From Orbus hercynius (GTDB lineage Bacteria > Pseudomonadota > Gammaproteobacteria > Enterobacterales > Orbaceae), in the NCBI RefSeq assembly GCF_003634275.1, contig NZ_RBWY01000001.1:865955-929954 (forward strand): DNA of 64,000 nt, given 5' to 3'. This document shows, piece after piece, positions 8,675 to 19,088 of this stretch. Every line of letters begins with the position of its first letter. Position 1 is the stretch's first letter. The notes beneath the pieces are model-generated. The model was not told where the DNA came from and searched no databases. It saw nothing but the letters and a program-made list of their open reading frames with translations. A program made the position numbers and the translations under genes.

Positions 8675-9166
8675 TTAACAAGCGTAAGGAACTAAATGAG
8701 AACCTTCCAGCCCGTTATACACATCAATAGCCTCTTGCCCTTCAGCAATAAACTCGACATCAATAGGATCAGGCGGGTTATTAGGATCTTTATAGTTTCC
8801 CTCTAAAAAGGCCTTATATTGTTCTAAAACATATAAGAGCTGTTCTTTGGTTATTAATATTTGTTGTTCTTCTGAATATTCTGTACCAATAAAAATATAA
8901 TCACCTGTAATTAGAACCCAAAACGCATTACCAACACCAAACATACCATCTGGTGCAGGGCTGTTTTCCAAATCAGTCAAGTTACTTATCCAGATATTAA
9001 CTGAGTTAATGGAACATTGAAGATCTGATGACAACCAAGATGCTATTGCAATAATCCCATAACCTTGTTTTGGTCTATGTCTAATATTCTCATCAGAAAA
9101 AGAACCTGATGGACGGAACATATCGAGTGTTTTGCTCCAATTAAATATTATTTTTTTATTTAACAT
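8675..9166 (-). CDS. cdiI: CDI immunity protein (CdiI) for the EndoU-type toxin
   Basis: A 163-residue cytoplasmic acidic protein with no signal peptide. The call rests on position: it directly follows cdiA, and its ATG shares one base with the cdiA stop (TAATG), so translation is coupled. Immunity proteins bind and neutralise the toxin of their own CdiA. The sequence (TLDMFRPSGSFSD near the start, PAPDGMFGVG mid-protein) matches no family I can name. It is more AT-rich than the cdiA trunk, as usual for exchanged toxin/immunity modules. A terminator follows within 2 bases. Confidence 0.75.
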   Translation of the reverse strand: MLNKKIIFNWSKTLDMFRPSGSFSDENIRHRPKQGYGIIAIASWLSSDLQCSINSVNIWISNLTDLENSPAPDGMFGVGNAFWVLITGDYIFIGTEYSEEQQILITKEQLLYVLEQYKAFLEGNYKDPNNPPDPIDVEFIAEGQEAIDVYNGLEGSHLVPYAC

Positions 9167-12100
9167 TACTTCTTAACTCCTTGATAAACGGGCCATGCTG
9201 TAGCACCTGTACCATTTGGTTTTTTATAATAACCTTCCATTTTTAATCCGCTCGAAGACGTTCCTTGCCACATTTCTTTATTATCAGGATTTGGCTTTGA
9301 ATTTTCAAAAGCACTCTTAATTTCTGTCTCTGTTTGACGCTTAGACCAATTTTCAGGAAAGAAAGTCGTTTCAGCTTTCTTTTCTACCCATTTTCCTGTT
9401 GCTGGATCTCTCACAGAGATATAACCTTTCGTGACACCATTAGCATCTGCCGCACCAGTCCACGTATCTACTTTGATATTTGGATCTTTTAAATAATGTC
9501 CACCTGTACCAACTGTTGTACCATTTGCATACGTTTTAATTTCACCATTTAAAATATGCTCAGTATTAATTGTTACTTGACCACCGTTACCGGCTTGTTG
9601 CTGGACTAATTCCGCTGGTGTTGGTGATGGTTTGAAGTCTTCAAGGTATTCTCCAGCTTTACTTCCGGTGCCCGTCGTCCCCTTTCCAGCATCGGTCACA
9701 TCAGGCTTAGTAACACCACTACTCGATTGCGAGTCCGGATTAGACGGTGATTTTGTATTATTTGTCTCTGCTGGATTTAAAATATTATCCGTCTTATTAA
9801 CTATTTTACCACTTGCAGAAACAAGCTCTGTCCCTAATTTATCAACCATTTTCACTTTTTGGCCGTAGCCTAAAGTGAATACGCCTAACATTCCCCATAA
9901 ACGGTCAACTTCTTCACCTGATAAGCTTCGACCTTTCCAGATGATATAAATCGCATCTGCTTCCCCAACGACTGGCGCTAGAGTAGTAAATTCAATAAGT
10001 TGGCTAATCCCTTTATCAAATTCTTTCCGAATAACTTCATTAACTTTACCCGTACAAGCTTCTGCACTCATCCCTGATGTACAGGTATCTGCCGCAATTT
10101 TCGCTATTCTTTCCTCATGCTTTTTATCAAAAATCTCAACAAAGTTATCGTCTCTATTGAAACCTGAAAGTTGTTGCAATTCATTATTCTCAACCGCATT
10201 TTTACTGCCCGCAACTGCCGTGCCCACATCACCCGTGTCACCACCACCAGCGGCAACCGCCAGTCCTGATGCTAACTGAGCAAGGGCACTGATATACTCT
10301 TTCTGCGCTTGCGTTAAGTCCTCTACCTTGCTGTTTTCACCATACAGGTTTTTACGAATAATATCCGCCATCGCTTCACCCGTCAAGGCGCCCGTACCAC
10401 CCGCCAGTGCCGAGTTACCTTGCGCCGCCGCAACTGCCGCCCCCAGTATCGCATGAGCTGTTAAGTTAGCCGCGGTATTGACTTGACCGGTAACCGGGTC
10501 TGTCGTCTGTTTCTTAATCTGCTCTGCTAAATACGGCGCACTGGCACCAGCAAGCCCACCAGTAATATCGCCAGTGATTAATCCTGAAATTATCGAGCTT
10601 GCAGCGTCTACCCCTTTGCTAAAGGCATCACCCATATTACCCACACCACCATCGTTCACCAGCTGGTTGATGATTTGGTTCGCAATCGCCTCTTCTGTCG
10701 GCGCCAGCCCTAATCGGTCTAACGACTCAATCGCGGCAGCTCGTTTATCCGCTTTCTCTTTCTCTGATAAATCGTTATATTGCTGCTCCGCCGCTATCTG
10801 GCTGTATTTTTGTGCCACATTTTTTGCCTGCGCCGCAATGTCTTTCACTAAGTCCAGCGCATCCATCCGGTCTTGCTCTTTCTGCTTATCAAAAATCTGC
10901 GCCAGTGGGTCATTGGCATTCGCCGTATCACGACTTAGCTCATCCACATTTTGTTGCTGTTTGTCACTGTCACGCACAATTAACGTGCCATCTTCAACCG
11001 CCGACTTAGTGGTACTTGAGGCGCTGTCATCATTATGATAAATCGATGGTGCACCCGGTGTTGGCATTAAACCACTGCCTGAGTTCAGGCCAATATTGAC
11101 TGACACATGGCTGACATCAAAGTCCGCTTTGTTTTCAATATCACTAAAACTCATCGTCCCGGTATCGAGTGTATTCTGGGATTTATCCTCAGCACTTGAC
11201 GCTATCACCGCCCCTTTTAAATCAGTGTTATTGCCAACCGTGACATCAAAGCCGCCTTTGCCGGCATAAATTCCCGACTGGTCGGTGACACTCGCCCAGT
11301 TGCTTTCCATCTTGGTTTGGTCCAGTGACACATTTAAGCCGCCACCACTGGTACCATAACTGCCACTCACCGAGCCGGACAGCTTGTCATAATCATAATT
11401 ATCCGTGTCTTGCAGGCTTTGGATAGTCAGGTCATTACCCACCACGGCCTTCACCGTGTCACCCTTAAGCTGACCACCCACTACGTTGGTATCCTTGCCG
11501 CTACTTACCGTCAGCGTTTTACCAGCATCAACAATGCCTTCACTCCACGCGCTACCATTGGCATTTTCGCGCTCCTGACTGTAGTTGGCATTACCCGTCA
11601 CACTAAAGCCACTGTTACTCCCACCGGCAGCAATACCGATACCAATACCGCCGCCATAGCGCTTCTCATCTTTATCACTATGCTGCGTATTGACCGCACC
11701 TATCACATTGATATCTCGATTAGCATCTAATGTAATATCATTACCGGCTCTCACTTCACTACCAATAACCGTGATATCGCCCGCTGTTTTTTGCTCATTA
11801 CCGGTGGCGGTGATCGTGACATTTTGCCCTGCCGACACGCCACTGCCCACCACATTATGCTGCTCTTGGTTTTCAACCCGCTCGGTCTTTTGCGTGCCAA
11901 ACGTCGCGCTCACCCCAATCGAGGCTTCTGAACTAGAAAGATCTTTATCTTTTGCATAAAGATCAAGACCTGCATTGGCAAGCGTTAAACCTGATTTAAT
12001 CGATTGCAGCGCCAGCAGCGAATCATTATCTTTATGCTTAGCATTATCAATCGCCTTTTTGGCGTCATACACATCAGCAGCGGTGCCGGTGATTGCAATC

Positions 12101-15100
12101 GTTAAACCGGTTTTCTCATACTTATACTCTTCTTTGTACGTAACTTTAGAATCATCCGCTGCAATGGTGACATTGTCACCTTTAAGGTTAATATCCTGCT
12201 TGGCGATAATATCGCTGCCTTTAACCGACAAGTCTTTACCAGATTGAATACTCACATTACCTTCAGTGCTACCCACCGTACTGCCCACATAACCTTGCTG
12301 AGTATCGGTCGTTGTGGTACTTTCTTTTTCACTACCAATACTAAACCCTAGCCCACCGCTTGACATTAGCCCTGAGGTTTTCGTTGTTGTATTCTCTTTT
12401 TGGTAATACGATTCTTGTGCGGCTTTAACGGTAATATCATTACCTGCCGCCATGCTCACGTCATTAGTACCGACAATTTGGCTACCTGTTACGGTGATAT
12501 CTTTTTTAGCATTGAGATCAACGGTTTTACCATTTAAAGCACTACCGTTTTGCAGCGTATTATCCATATCTAAATCATAAGTACTCTTCGTTTTAGAGAA
12601 AGTACCTTTGCTAACAACCACTAAATGGGCATCAACGTCTCGATTAGACGATTGCGCATTAATATTAATATTATTGGCTGCCAAGTTTAATGCATTATCA
12701 GCACTTACTGTTGAAGCATTAACATTAATATCATTCCCTGCATTTAAGTTAACGTTACCTTGACTATAGATTTCACTACCAACCACATGAGTAGCATCCG
12801 ATTTAACGTAGTTTGTGTCGCTAGCGATGTACTCTATTTTATCTCGCGTAGTTACCGAGGATAAATTCAGATTGTTACCGGCATTAAGAGTGATATTGCC
12901 ATCTTTAGCTTGATTAATGAGTAAGGCGCCGGCAGTATTAATATCATTACCAGCCTGAATGACCATATCCCCCTGTTTTACATTAACCGTTGATGTCTTG
13001 TCGATGACAGTTTGAATATCATGGCCTTGCGATGTCTGGCGTTCTTGTGTTCTAGTCGTACTAATAAGATTCACATCATTACCCGCAGAGAGCGTTAATG
13101 CGGAATCAGCTGAAATGCTACCATTAGATAAAATCGAGTCCACCGCAGTAATTGCGACGCTGCCACCTTGTATTGCCCCCTGATTTTGAATATTATTAGC
13201 TGAAATCACTAATTGATCTTTAGCCACAATCGCGCCTGATGATTTAATATCACCTTGGCTAGTTAAGATAGCATTTTTACCCGAGACCAGCGCTCCTGCG
13301 CTACTGACCTCAGGCCGGTTAACCACATAAACCTGTGGCACTAAAACCTCGACATCTTGTCCATCAATGTTGACCGTTTTACTCACCATCCAAACAATAT
13401 CGGTCGTCAAGGCTTTCATCTGCGCGTCAGACAACTCAACACCAATAGTCAGTCCGTAACGGTTAGCAAATTCAACCCCTTGATTCATCAAGGCTTGATA
13501 CTGCTCTAGATCGCTACTGTAATTGCCTAAATAACGCTGCCCAGTTAATGCAGTAACTTGATCCTTAATTAATTGCTGTTCGTAGTAACCATCACCTAAG
13601 CGTTTTTGAAGATTATTCGGATCGGCTTTTAGCTGCTCAAACATATAGTCAGAACTCAGCCAATTCTTTTTATTCGTGAAACGTGGATCGGTTTCAATCA
13701 AATAATTTTTATCAGTATCTTTATTGACCGTATAAAGGCTGTTATTCGGTAGAGAGGTATTAGGTAGCACGGTACTAACTGTGTCAACGTTCACCGTTTG
13801 CTTACCAATAGTGGCATTATCAATATCACTGCGACCACTTAAATCAACCGAACTACTTTCAATTGATGTATTATCTTTAATACTCGACAGGCCTAAATCA
13901 ATTGCCGTGATTTCGTCAAGTGGATTATATGCGTATGTTTCAATTCGACTATAATGACGTCCTTTTTTAGAATAATAATCGTATCGATAAGCACGTGTAC
14001 CCGAGTTCACAATACGCTGAATTGAATCGACAGTTTTATTTTCCAGCTCGCCTTGTAAGGTAAGCTGACGACCGGCATTGATATGACTATTATCATTTAA
14101 GATTTTATCGGTGATTAGCGTTAAATTGCCACCACTGATAATCTTACTCGGGTCGGTTTCAACGACCTGAGTCTCATAGGTTTTTTGAGTGTAAATATAA
14201 TGATTATATTTAGAGCCCTTTTGCCCAGTGGCAAGTACTTTGAGCTCTCGATAGTTCGTTGAGCCACCACAGCCGACACAATATTCCGTAATATCCTTAT
14301 TATCGAAGCGAATATCGGGGGCTGTAATAAAGGACCATTCATTGACATCTTTATTATCAACCAACACTTCTTCTGTCTTAATATTGTCGTTGATATTATT
14401 TAAAACATGAGCGGTAATGATTAAGTCACCTTGCGCTTCAATTGTTGAGGAGTGATTATTAATCGTTTGAGCACTCCCGACAACCTTACCGCTTTCATCA
14501 AGTTGTCCACCAATTGTGAAATTGCCAAGGCTCATTAACACGCTATGCGTTTCATTATTCAACGTCCCAACTGCGAGGTTAAAATTATTACGTGCGGCAA
14601 TAACCGGCGCCTGAGTTTCATTGCCAATATTATTCAGCGTTTGCGCGGTAATAACTAAATCAGTACCATAGATTCGACCTGAATGATTATTATTAAGCTG
14701 CTGGCTGGTAATTTTGACATTTTCACCATCAATTAGGCCTTGGTTTTCTATATTATTGTGATTAAGGATCAAATTATCGGCACTAATTTCAGCACCTTGC
14801 TGATTAACCAACTCACTGCTATTTATTGTCGCACTCTTGCCCGCCACCAATTTATTATTATTGGTAATGGACTTTTCTGTCGTAATTACTAACCCATTAT
14901 TCGCACTAATTTCACCCTGATTATTAAAATCATTTTTTAAGGAAAGTTCGATATTATTGCTGGCCGATAATGAACCTCCACCACTCAGTGAATCAGCCTC
15001 AATGGTAATGTCATCACCTAAAAGCACCGCATTTTCATTATCAATTTGCTTAGCGGTAATATGAGTTAAACCATTAGAGGTAATATGACTTTGGTTCATG

Positions 15101-16992
15101 ATTAACTCATTGGCTGTCAGCGTCACACCTTGAGCTGAAACTAAGTTGGATGATTGATTGTTTAAAGTATCAGTAGCATGCTCAATCACCATTCCCTGCG
15201 CTTTTATTGTTGCACGTTCATTGTCTATCTGCTTTGCATTTAGATGAATCGCTTGCTCGGATAATAGTTCACTACCTTGATTATTAATGGTACTGGCGGT
15301 TTGATTAATATCACCTTTAGCACTTAACTTACTGCCCTGATTATTCAGCTCTGCCTGAGCAGTCTGTGTCATAGATCCAAACGCAACCATATTTGTATTC
15401 TGGTTATTAATGGTCTCAGCACTCAATGAAACATTTTTCTGGGCATTCCAGGTACTATCGTCATTAAGGATATCAGTCGCATTAACCCTAATATCGCCTT
15501 GGCTTGCAATAGCGGAGTTAGAGGAATTGATTGTCTTTTCAGCATCAAGATTAAGTGAGTCCGAGCTATTGATAACAGTCGATTCTATCGACACATCAAT
15601 GGCGCTAATATCAACTTTTCCACCCACTAACGTACTTTGATTTAAATCAATCGATTGATCAGCGGTAATGGCGACATTGCTTGTTGCTAACGTTTTACCC
15701 AGTAAAGCGATATCCTGTCCTTGCGCAGTAATTTTACCCTGCTGAGTTAATTTACCACTTTCATCAACACCAGCTGCCACTAAGCTAGACTTGCTATGAT
15801 TAATCGACTCTGTGGCTTGTAGGCCAATATTATTTTGCGCAACAATCGTACCCGTATTTTGAATACTTTTATGACTAACTAACTGAACGTTTTGCTTACT
15901 GTAAATTTGTTTTTGATTATCAATATCTTGCTGGCTACTTAATTGTATATCTTGCTTAGCTTGAATCGCGCCGCTATTGACAATCTTACCGTCAGCAGTA
16001 ATGGTAATGCCGCCGGCACTGGCACCAAGGTTACCGGCATTATGCACACCCACACCACTTTCGGTACCGATCATTTGAATTTTGCCAGCGTACATGCCGC
16101 CTAAGGCGGCCACATCAATTGCCAGTTGCGGTTTGTCGTTATCATCACCGCTCAGTTTATCAATCTGCTTTAAATCGCCACTCACACGGTTTTTACCGGC
16201 AACCACGCTCACATCATTGCCCCATAAACTGGTGTTAATCGATACCGTGCGCGCAATTAAATCAGTATAGCTTTGCCGAGAACTATCAAGGCCTTTGCCA
16301 TTAATGGCGATCTGACCTTGCTCAACTAAATAGCCTTTTAACTGGCCATTTTCCATGATAGGTTTACCGGTGGTTAGCGTTGCTCTATCAGCATTAATAA
16401 AGCCACAGCCATTACAGGTAATACCGGCCGCATTAGCGATAACAACTTGTGCCTTTTGACCGGCAACTTCAATATAGCCATTAAGCTGGCTAGCATTTTT
16501 GGCATTAATCTCATTAAGAATCAGCTTAGCACCACCAGTTGAAGTTAATAAATCATTACCCTTAACATAACCCGCTAGCTCAGTTTGTGACATTTGCGCA
16601 CTGTTATTTAAAATCACGCCCTTTTCAGTTACATCAAACTGGGTGTATTTGTTATGCGACACGCCGCCTTTGGTCGGCGTTTGAATATTGATTTGCGTCA
16701 CACCATTAGCTGTGGTGGTCACAATTGGCCGCTGTGATTTATCCGCATTTTGATCAACCACAATCGTATTAGCCTGCGCTGGCTGAACTAAGCTGACCCA
16801 ACCAAAAGCTAAATAAGTACCCAATGTGATACCATTGAGCGCGATTTTGCTCGCTTTGCTTGAGTCTGGTTTTATCGCTTGTGCTTTTTGTGTCGTGCGC
16901 CCGCTACCTTGATGACTTTTAACGATGTCAGCCACCACCATCAGCATACCACGCGCTTTATTAAATACTATTCGATAAAAATGCTTGTTCAT
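9166..16992 (-). CDS. cdiA: CdiA, contact-dependent inhibition toxin with EndoU C-terminus
   Basis: A 2608-residue exoprotein of a two-partner secretion system. It starts with an extended signal peptide (MNKHFYRIVFNKARGML...), ending near AQA, then the TPS domain (HNKYTQFDVTEKGVILNNS, GFINADRATLTTG) and long hemagglutinin repeats (N-N-Q-G-S and G-N-D-I units). The conserved DPRFTNKKNWLSSDYM segment lies near residue 1100. A pretoxin region ends in VENN at 2267, leaving a 342-residue tail. The last about 136 residues fit the bacterial EndoU nuclease family: EHILNGE (His about 2479), GGHY (His about 2499), KK then TFFPENWS, and the SSSGLKMEGYY end. Related CDI EndoU toxins cleave tRNA anticodon loops; that target is inferred. 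It is encoded 80 bases after cdiB, and cdiI overlaps its stop. Confidence 0.93.
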   Translation of the reverse strand: MNKHFYRIVFNKARGMLMVVADIVKSHQGSGRTTQKAQAIKPDSSKASKIALNGITLGTYLAFGWVSLVQPAQANTIVVDQNADKSQRPIVTTTANGVTQINIQTPTKGGVSHNKYTQFDVTEKGVILNNSAQMSQTELAGYVKGNDLLTSTGGAKLILNEINAKNASQLNGYIEVAGQKAQVVIANAAGITCNGCGFINADRATLTTGKPIMENGQLKGYLVEQGQIAINGKGLDSSRQSYTDLIARTVSINTSLWGNDVSVVAGKNRVSGDLKQIDKLSGDDNDKPQLAIDVAALGGMYAGKIQMIGTESGVGVHNAGNLGASAGGITITADGKIVNSGAIQAKQDIQLSSQQDIDNQKQIYSKQNVQLVSHKSIQNTGTIVAQNNIGLQATESINHSKSSLVAAGVDESGKLTQQGKITAQGQDIALLGKTLATSNVAITADQSIDLNQSTLVGGKVDISAIDVSIESTVINSSDSLNLDAEKTINSSNSAIASQGDIRVNATDILNDDSTWNAQKNVSLSAETINNQNTNMVAFGSMTQTAQAELNNQGSKLSAKGDINQTASTINNQGSELLSEQAIHLNAKQIDNERATIKAQGMVIEHATDTLNNQSSNLVSAQGVTLTANELIMNQSHITSNGLTHITAKQIDNENAVLLGDDITIEADSLSGGGSLSASNNIELSLKNDFNNQGEISANNGLVITTEKSITNNNKLVAGKSATINSSELVNQQGAEISADNLILNHNNIENQGLIDGENVKITSQQLNNNHSGRIYGTDLVITAQTLNNIGNETQAPVIAARNNFNLAVGTLNNETHSVLMSLGNFTIGGQLDESGKVVGSAQTINNHSSTIEAQGDLIITAHVLNNINDNIKTEEVLVDNKDVNEWSFITAPDIRFDNKDITEYCVGCGGSTNYRELKVLATGQKGSKYNHYIYTQKTYETQVVETDPSKIISGGNLTLITDKILNDNSHINAGRQLTLQGELENKTVDSIQRIVNSGTRAYRYDYYSKKGRHYSRIETYAYNPLDEITAIDLGLSSIKDNTSIESSSVDLSGRSDIDNATIGKQTVNVDTVSTVLPNTSLPNNSLYTVNKDTDKNYLIETDPRFTNKKNWLSSDYMFEQLKADPNNLQKRLGDGYYEQQLIKDQVTALTGQRYLGNYSSDLEQYQALMNQGVEFANRYGLTIGVELSDAQMKALTTDIVWMVSKTVNIDGQDVEVLVPQVYVVNRPEVSSAGALVSGKNAILTSQGDIKSSGAIVAKDQLVISANNIQNQGAIQGGSVAITAVDSILSNGSISADSALTLSAGNDVNLISTTRTQERQTSQGHDIQTVIDKTSTVNVKQGDMVIQAGNDINTAGALLINQAKDGNITLNAGNNLNLSSVTTRDKIEYIASDTNYVKSDATHVVGSEIYSQGNVNLNAGNDINVNASTVSADNALNLAANNININAQSSNRDVDAHLVVVSKGTFSKTKSTYDLDMDNTLQNGSALNGKTVDLNAKKDITVTGSQIVGTNDVSMAAGNDITVKAAQESYYQKENTTTKTSGLMSSGGLGFSIGSEKESTTTTDTQQGYVGSTVGSTEGNVSIQSGKDLSVKGSDIIAKQDINLKGDNVTIAADDSKVTYKEEYKYEKTGLTIAITGTAADVYDAKKAIDNAKHKDNDSLLALQSIKSGLTLANAGLDLYAKDKDLSSSEASIGVSATFGTQKTERVENQEQHNVVGSGVSAGQNVTITATGNEQKTAGDITVIGSEVRAGNDITLDANRDINVIGAVNTQHSDKDEKRYGGGIGIGIAAGGSNSGFSVTGNANYSQERENANGSAWSEGIVDAGKTLTVSSGKDTNVVGGQLKGDTVKAVVGNDLTIQSLQDTDNYDYDKLSGSVSGSYGTSGGGLNVSLDQTKMESNWASVTDQSGIYAGKGGFDVTVGNNTDLKGAVIASSAEDKSQNTLDTGTMSFSDIENKADFDVSHVSVNIGLNSGSGLMPTPGAPSIYHNDDSASSTTKSAVEDGTLIVRDSDKQQQNVDELSRDTANANDPLAQIFDKQKEQDRMDALDLVKDIAAQAKNVAQKYSQIAAEQQYNDLSEKEKADKRAAAIESLDRLGLAPTEEAIANQIINQLVNDGGVGNMGDAFSKGVDAASSIISGLITGDITGGLAGASAPYLAEQIKKQTTDPVTGQVNTAANLTAHAILGAAVAAAQGNSALAGGTGALTGEAMADIIRKNLYGENSKVEDLTQAQKEYISALAQLASGLAVAAGGGDTGDVGTAVAGSKNAVENNELQQLSGFNRDDNFVEIFDKKHEERIAKIAADTCTSGMSAEACTGKVNEVIRKEFDKGISQLIEFTTLAPVVGEADAIYIIWKGRSLSGEEVDRLWGMLGVFTLGYGQKVKMVDKLGTELVSASGKIVNKTDNILNPAETNNTKSPSNPDSQSSSGVTKPDVTDAGKGTTGTGSKAGEYLEDFKPSPTPAELVQQQAGNGGQVTINTEHILNGEIKTYANGTTVGTGGHYLKDPNIKVDTWTGAADANGVTKGYISVRDPATGKWVEKKAETTFFPENWSKRQTETEIKSAFENSKPNPDNKEMWQGTSSSGLKMEGYYKKPNGTGATAWPVYQGVKK

Positions 16993-17072
16993 AATTAACC
17001 TTATTATTCAAATCTTCATTCAATATTATTGATTATTATTCATATCATCAGTTGGCTGCTTCATTCGCCGGA

Positions 17073-18800
17073 TTAATAACTCCAATTGAGATTAAATCCT
17101 AATGTCACATCGTCAGTTTTAAAGCCATCGGGTTTGTGGACTGGCACGGCGGCAAAGCCGTCGTAATACACCCCCCATAGCGTGCCGCGTAAGCCTAGCG
17201 CCGCTCCGGCTAAACGTTTACCCAGTAAATAACCAGAGTTTGCGCCCGAGACCTCACCGACATCAAATCCTAAATAGAGCTCGTTATCGAGTGGCGTGGT
17301 CCAAGATAAATCATTGCGTACAAACCAGCCATTATCGGCGCTTAGTGTCAGTTCACCATCAAAGCCGCGTACCGTCCAGCGGCTACCAATCGAAAAGCGC
17401 TCCGGTGGCGTTAAGTCACCGCCGCGAGTAAACTGGCTTTGATAATCTAAATTATAACGAAAGCGCTGCTCAGCAATCTGGAAAGGCGCGGCAACTGATA
17501 AACTCAGATTAAAAATATCAGATAGCGCTGTGCCATAACCGCTATACTCTTCAGGTGCTTTTTCTGCGCCAAACCAACGCACCCCTTTATTATAGGTTGC
17601 GCCAACATCAACGGTGATGCTATCAAAATAGTGACGATGATTAATCCCTAGCACCCAGCTGGTGGTCTTACGGTGCTGCACGTCAAGTTCAGTATCATCA
17701 ACGTAGTTGCGCGATTCTTTTAAATTAACCCCAAAACTGAGTGTGGTTTTTTGTGCTTCATTGCGGTGAATAACCCTGCTCAATTGAAAATTAGTATTGC
17801 GACTGCGGCCACTGTATTCATAACTCGGATCACCAGCAACCGTTTGGTGATAGGTGTTACTGCTCAGTGACGTATTCAATAACCAATACCCCATTGGCAC
17901 CGAGTACGAAAACAGATAGTTTTTTGAACCATACTGGCTATCGCCATCGAGATCATGACCACCGGATAGGTAAAAAGAATCACTCATCCCTAATGGGTTA
18001 TCCAGATACAGCGTTAAGCCGCCCTGATAACGCCCGGTATCTTTAGTGCCGGAGTCATCAAGCGAAATCCCAACGCGCCAAAATTTTGATTGATTACGGG
18101 TGATAACAATATCACTCTCGCCCACTTCATCACCCGGGACTAATTGCATTTGTGCGCTAACGGTTGGTATACGCTGCAAATTCTCTAGCCCTTGCTCAAT
18201 ATCACGTAGGTTAAGAATCTTGCCTTTAGTGACCGGCAAGGCGCTTTGCAGACTAGAATGGGTATCGCTCCCTTCAGCATAATAGACATTTCTTACCGTG
18301 CCTTTTACCAATAACAACGATAATTTACCCAAGGTTAAATCCTGTTCAGGGGCTACCACGCGGGTAGTAATATAACCATAGCTAATAATACGATTTTGCA
18401 GTTCACTCATCAGCAAATTAATCCCTTCACCACCTAAGCAGCGACCTTGTGCTTGCTGAGAAAGATCGTACAGCGGCATCACATAAGGCAGCTGATCGCG
18501 GCCAATCAATTCAACTTTCTCAATCGGAAAGCAGAGCAACTCGTCAGGAAATGCAATGGTGTGCGTGCGCTGCAAAGGAGGCAGCAAACGAATATCAGGC
18601 GCTTGGCTTGATAATGCTTGCTCCATGGCTTTTTGCCGCTCTTGCTGATAAATCAGCTGCTGATCGCTAATAGCTTGATCTTGGCCGGTCAAGGTCGGTT
18701 CAGCTTTAGCACTGGCAACGTACCCCCCGACCAATAGATTAATGGCTAATTGAGCAAAAATTATTTTTTTCTTCACAATATCTTTACAATTTATTATCAT
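17073..18800 (-). CDS. cdiB: CdiB, two-partner secretion outer-membrane transporter
   Basis: A TpsB/ShlB/FhaC-family protein that exports and assembles CdiA at the cell surface. Features: a signal peptide (KKKIIFAQLAINLLVGGYVA, cut near AKA-EP), POTRA region about residues 80-230 (FPIEKVELIGRD), and a C-terminal beta-barrel (FDVGEVSGANSGYLLGKRLA, ending LGFNLNWSY). The frame is open upstream to an ATG at 18890. I prefer the ATG at 18800 because the signal peptide then starts near the N-terminus; a GTG at 18776 is also possible, and none has a strong ribosome binding site. It is first in the cdiB-cdiA-cdiI unit. Confidence 0.88.
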   Translation of the reverse strand: MIINCKDIVKKKIIFAQLAINLLVGGYVASAKAEPTLTGQDQAISDQQLIYQQERQKAMEQALSSQAPDIRLLPPLQRTHTIAFPDELLCFPIEKVELIGRDQLPYVMPLYDLSQQAQGRCLGGEGINLLMSELQNRIISYGYITTRVVAPEQDLTLGKLSLLLVKGTVRNVYYAEGSDTHSSLQSALPVTKGKILNLRDIEQGLENLQRIPTVSAQMQLVPGDEVGESDIVITRNQSKFWRVGISLDDSGTKDTGRYQGGLTLYLDNPLGMSDSFYLSGGHDLDGDSQYGSKNYLFSYSVPMGYWLLNTSLSSNTYHQTVAGDPSYEYSGRSRNTNFQLSRVIHRNEAQKTTLSFGVNLKESRNYVDDTELDVQHRKTTSWVLGINHRHYFDSITVDVGATYNKGVRWFGAEKAPEEYSGYGTALSDIFNLSLSVAAPFQIAEQRFRYNLDYQSQFTRGGDLTPPERFSIGSRWTVRGFDGELTLSADNGWFVRNDLSWTTPLDNELYLGFDVGEVSGANSGYLLGKRLAGAALGLRGTLWGVYYDGFAAVPVHKPDGFKTDDVTLGFNLNWSY

Positions 18801-19037
18801 TTGGCGGGATTGTAAATTAGCTGAAAAAAAATGTCGACAAGATTTTATTATCTTCTTTGAATAATCAAAATAAATTAAAGATATTAACATTAATGCAACT
18901 TTTCACTTACATGCTAATATGATGATAAATCATAAAAAATACTGATTTTATAACAAACAGATTTACTCCGCAGCCCCGCTTAAACTTACCCACGATGGTC
19001 CTTGATTATGCGAATCTTAACACAGCGTATCGGGATA

Positions 19038-19066
19038 CATTTTTAGTGTGTAATTTATGCTATAAT
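19038..19066 (+). promoter_or_regulatory. Extended -10 promoter before the FUSC gene
   Basis: TGCTATAAT (19058-19066) is an extended -10; the -35 at about 19038 is poor. The predicted start of transcription near 19073 leaves a leader of only about 15 bases before ATG 19089. This may explain why no ribosome binding site is visible. Confidence 0.5.
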
Positions 19067-19088
19067 CCGACGTAACATCACTGATTTA

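Noticed and set aside
10574-11038. A 154-codon open frame antisense to cdiA
   Set aside because: It lies within the repeat-rich cdiA coding strand, has no recognisable product and no ribosome binding site; long antisense frames are expected opposite such composition.
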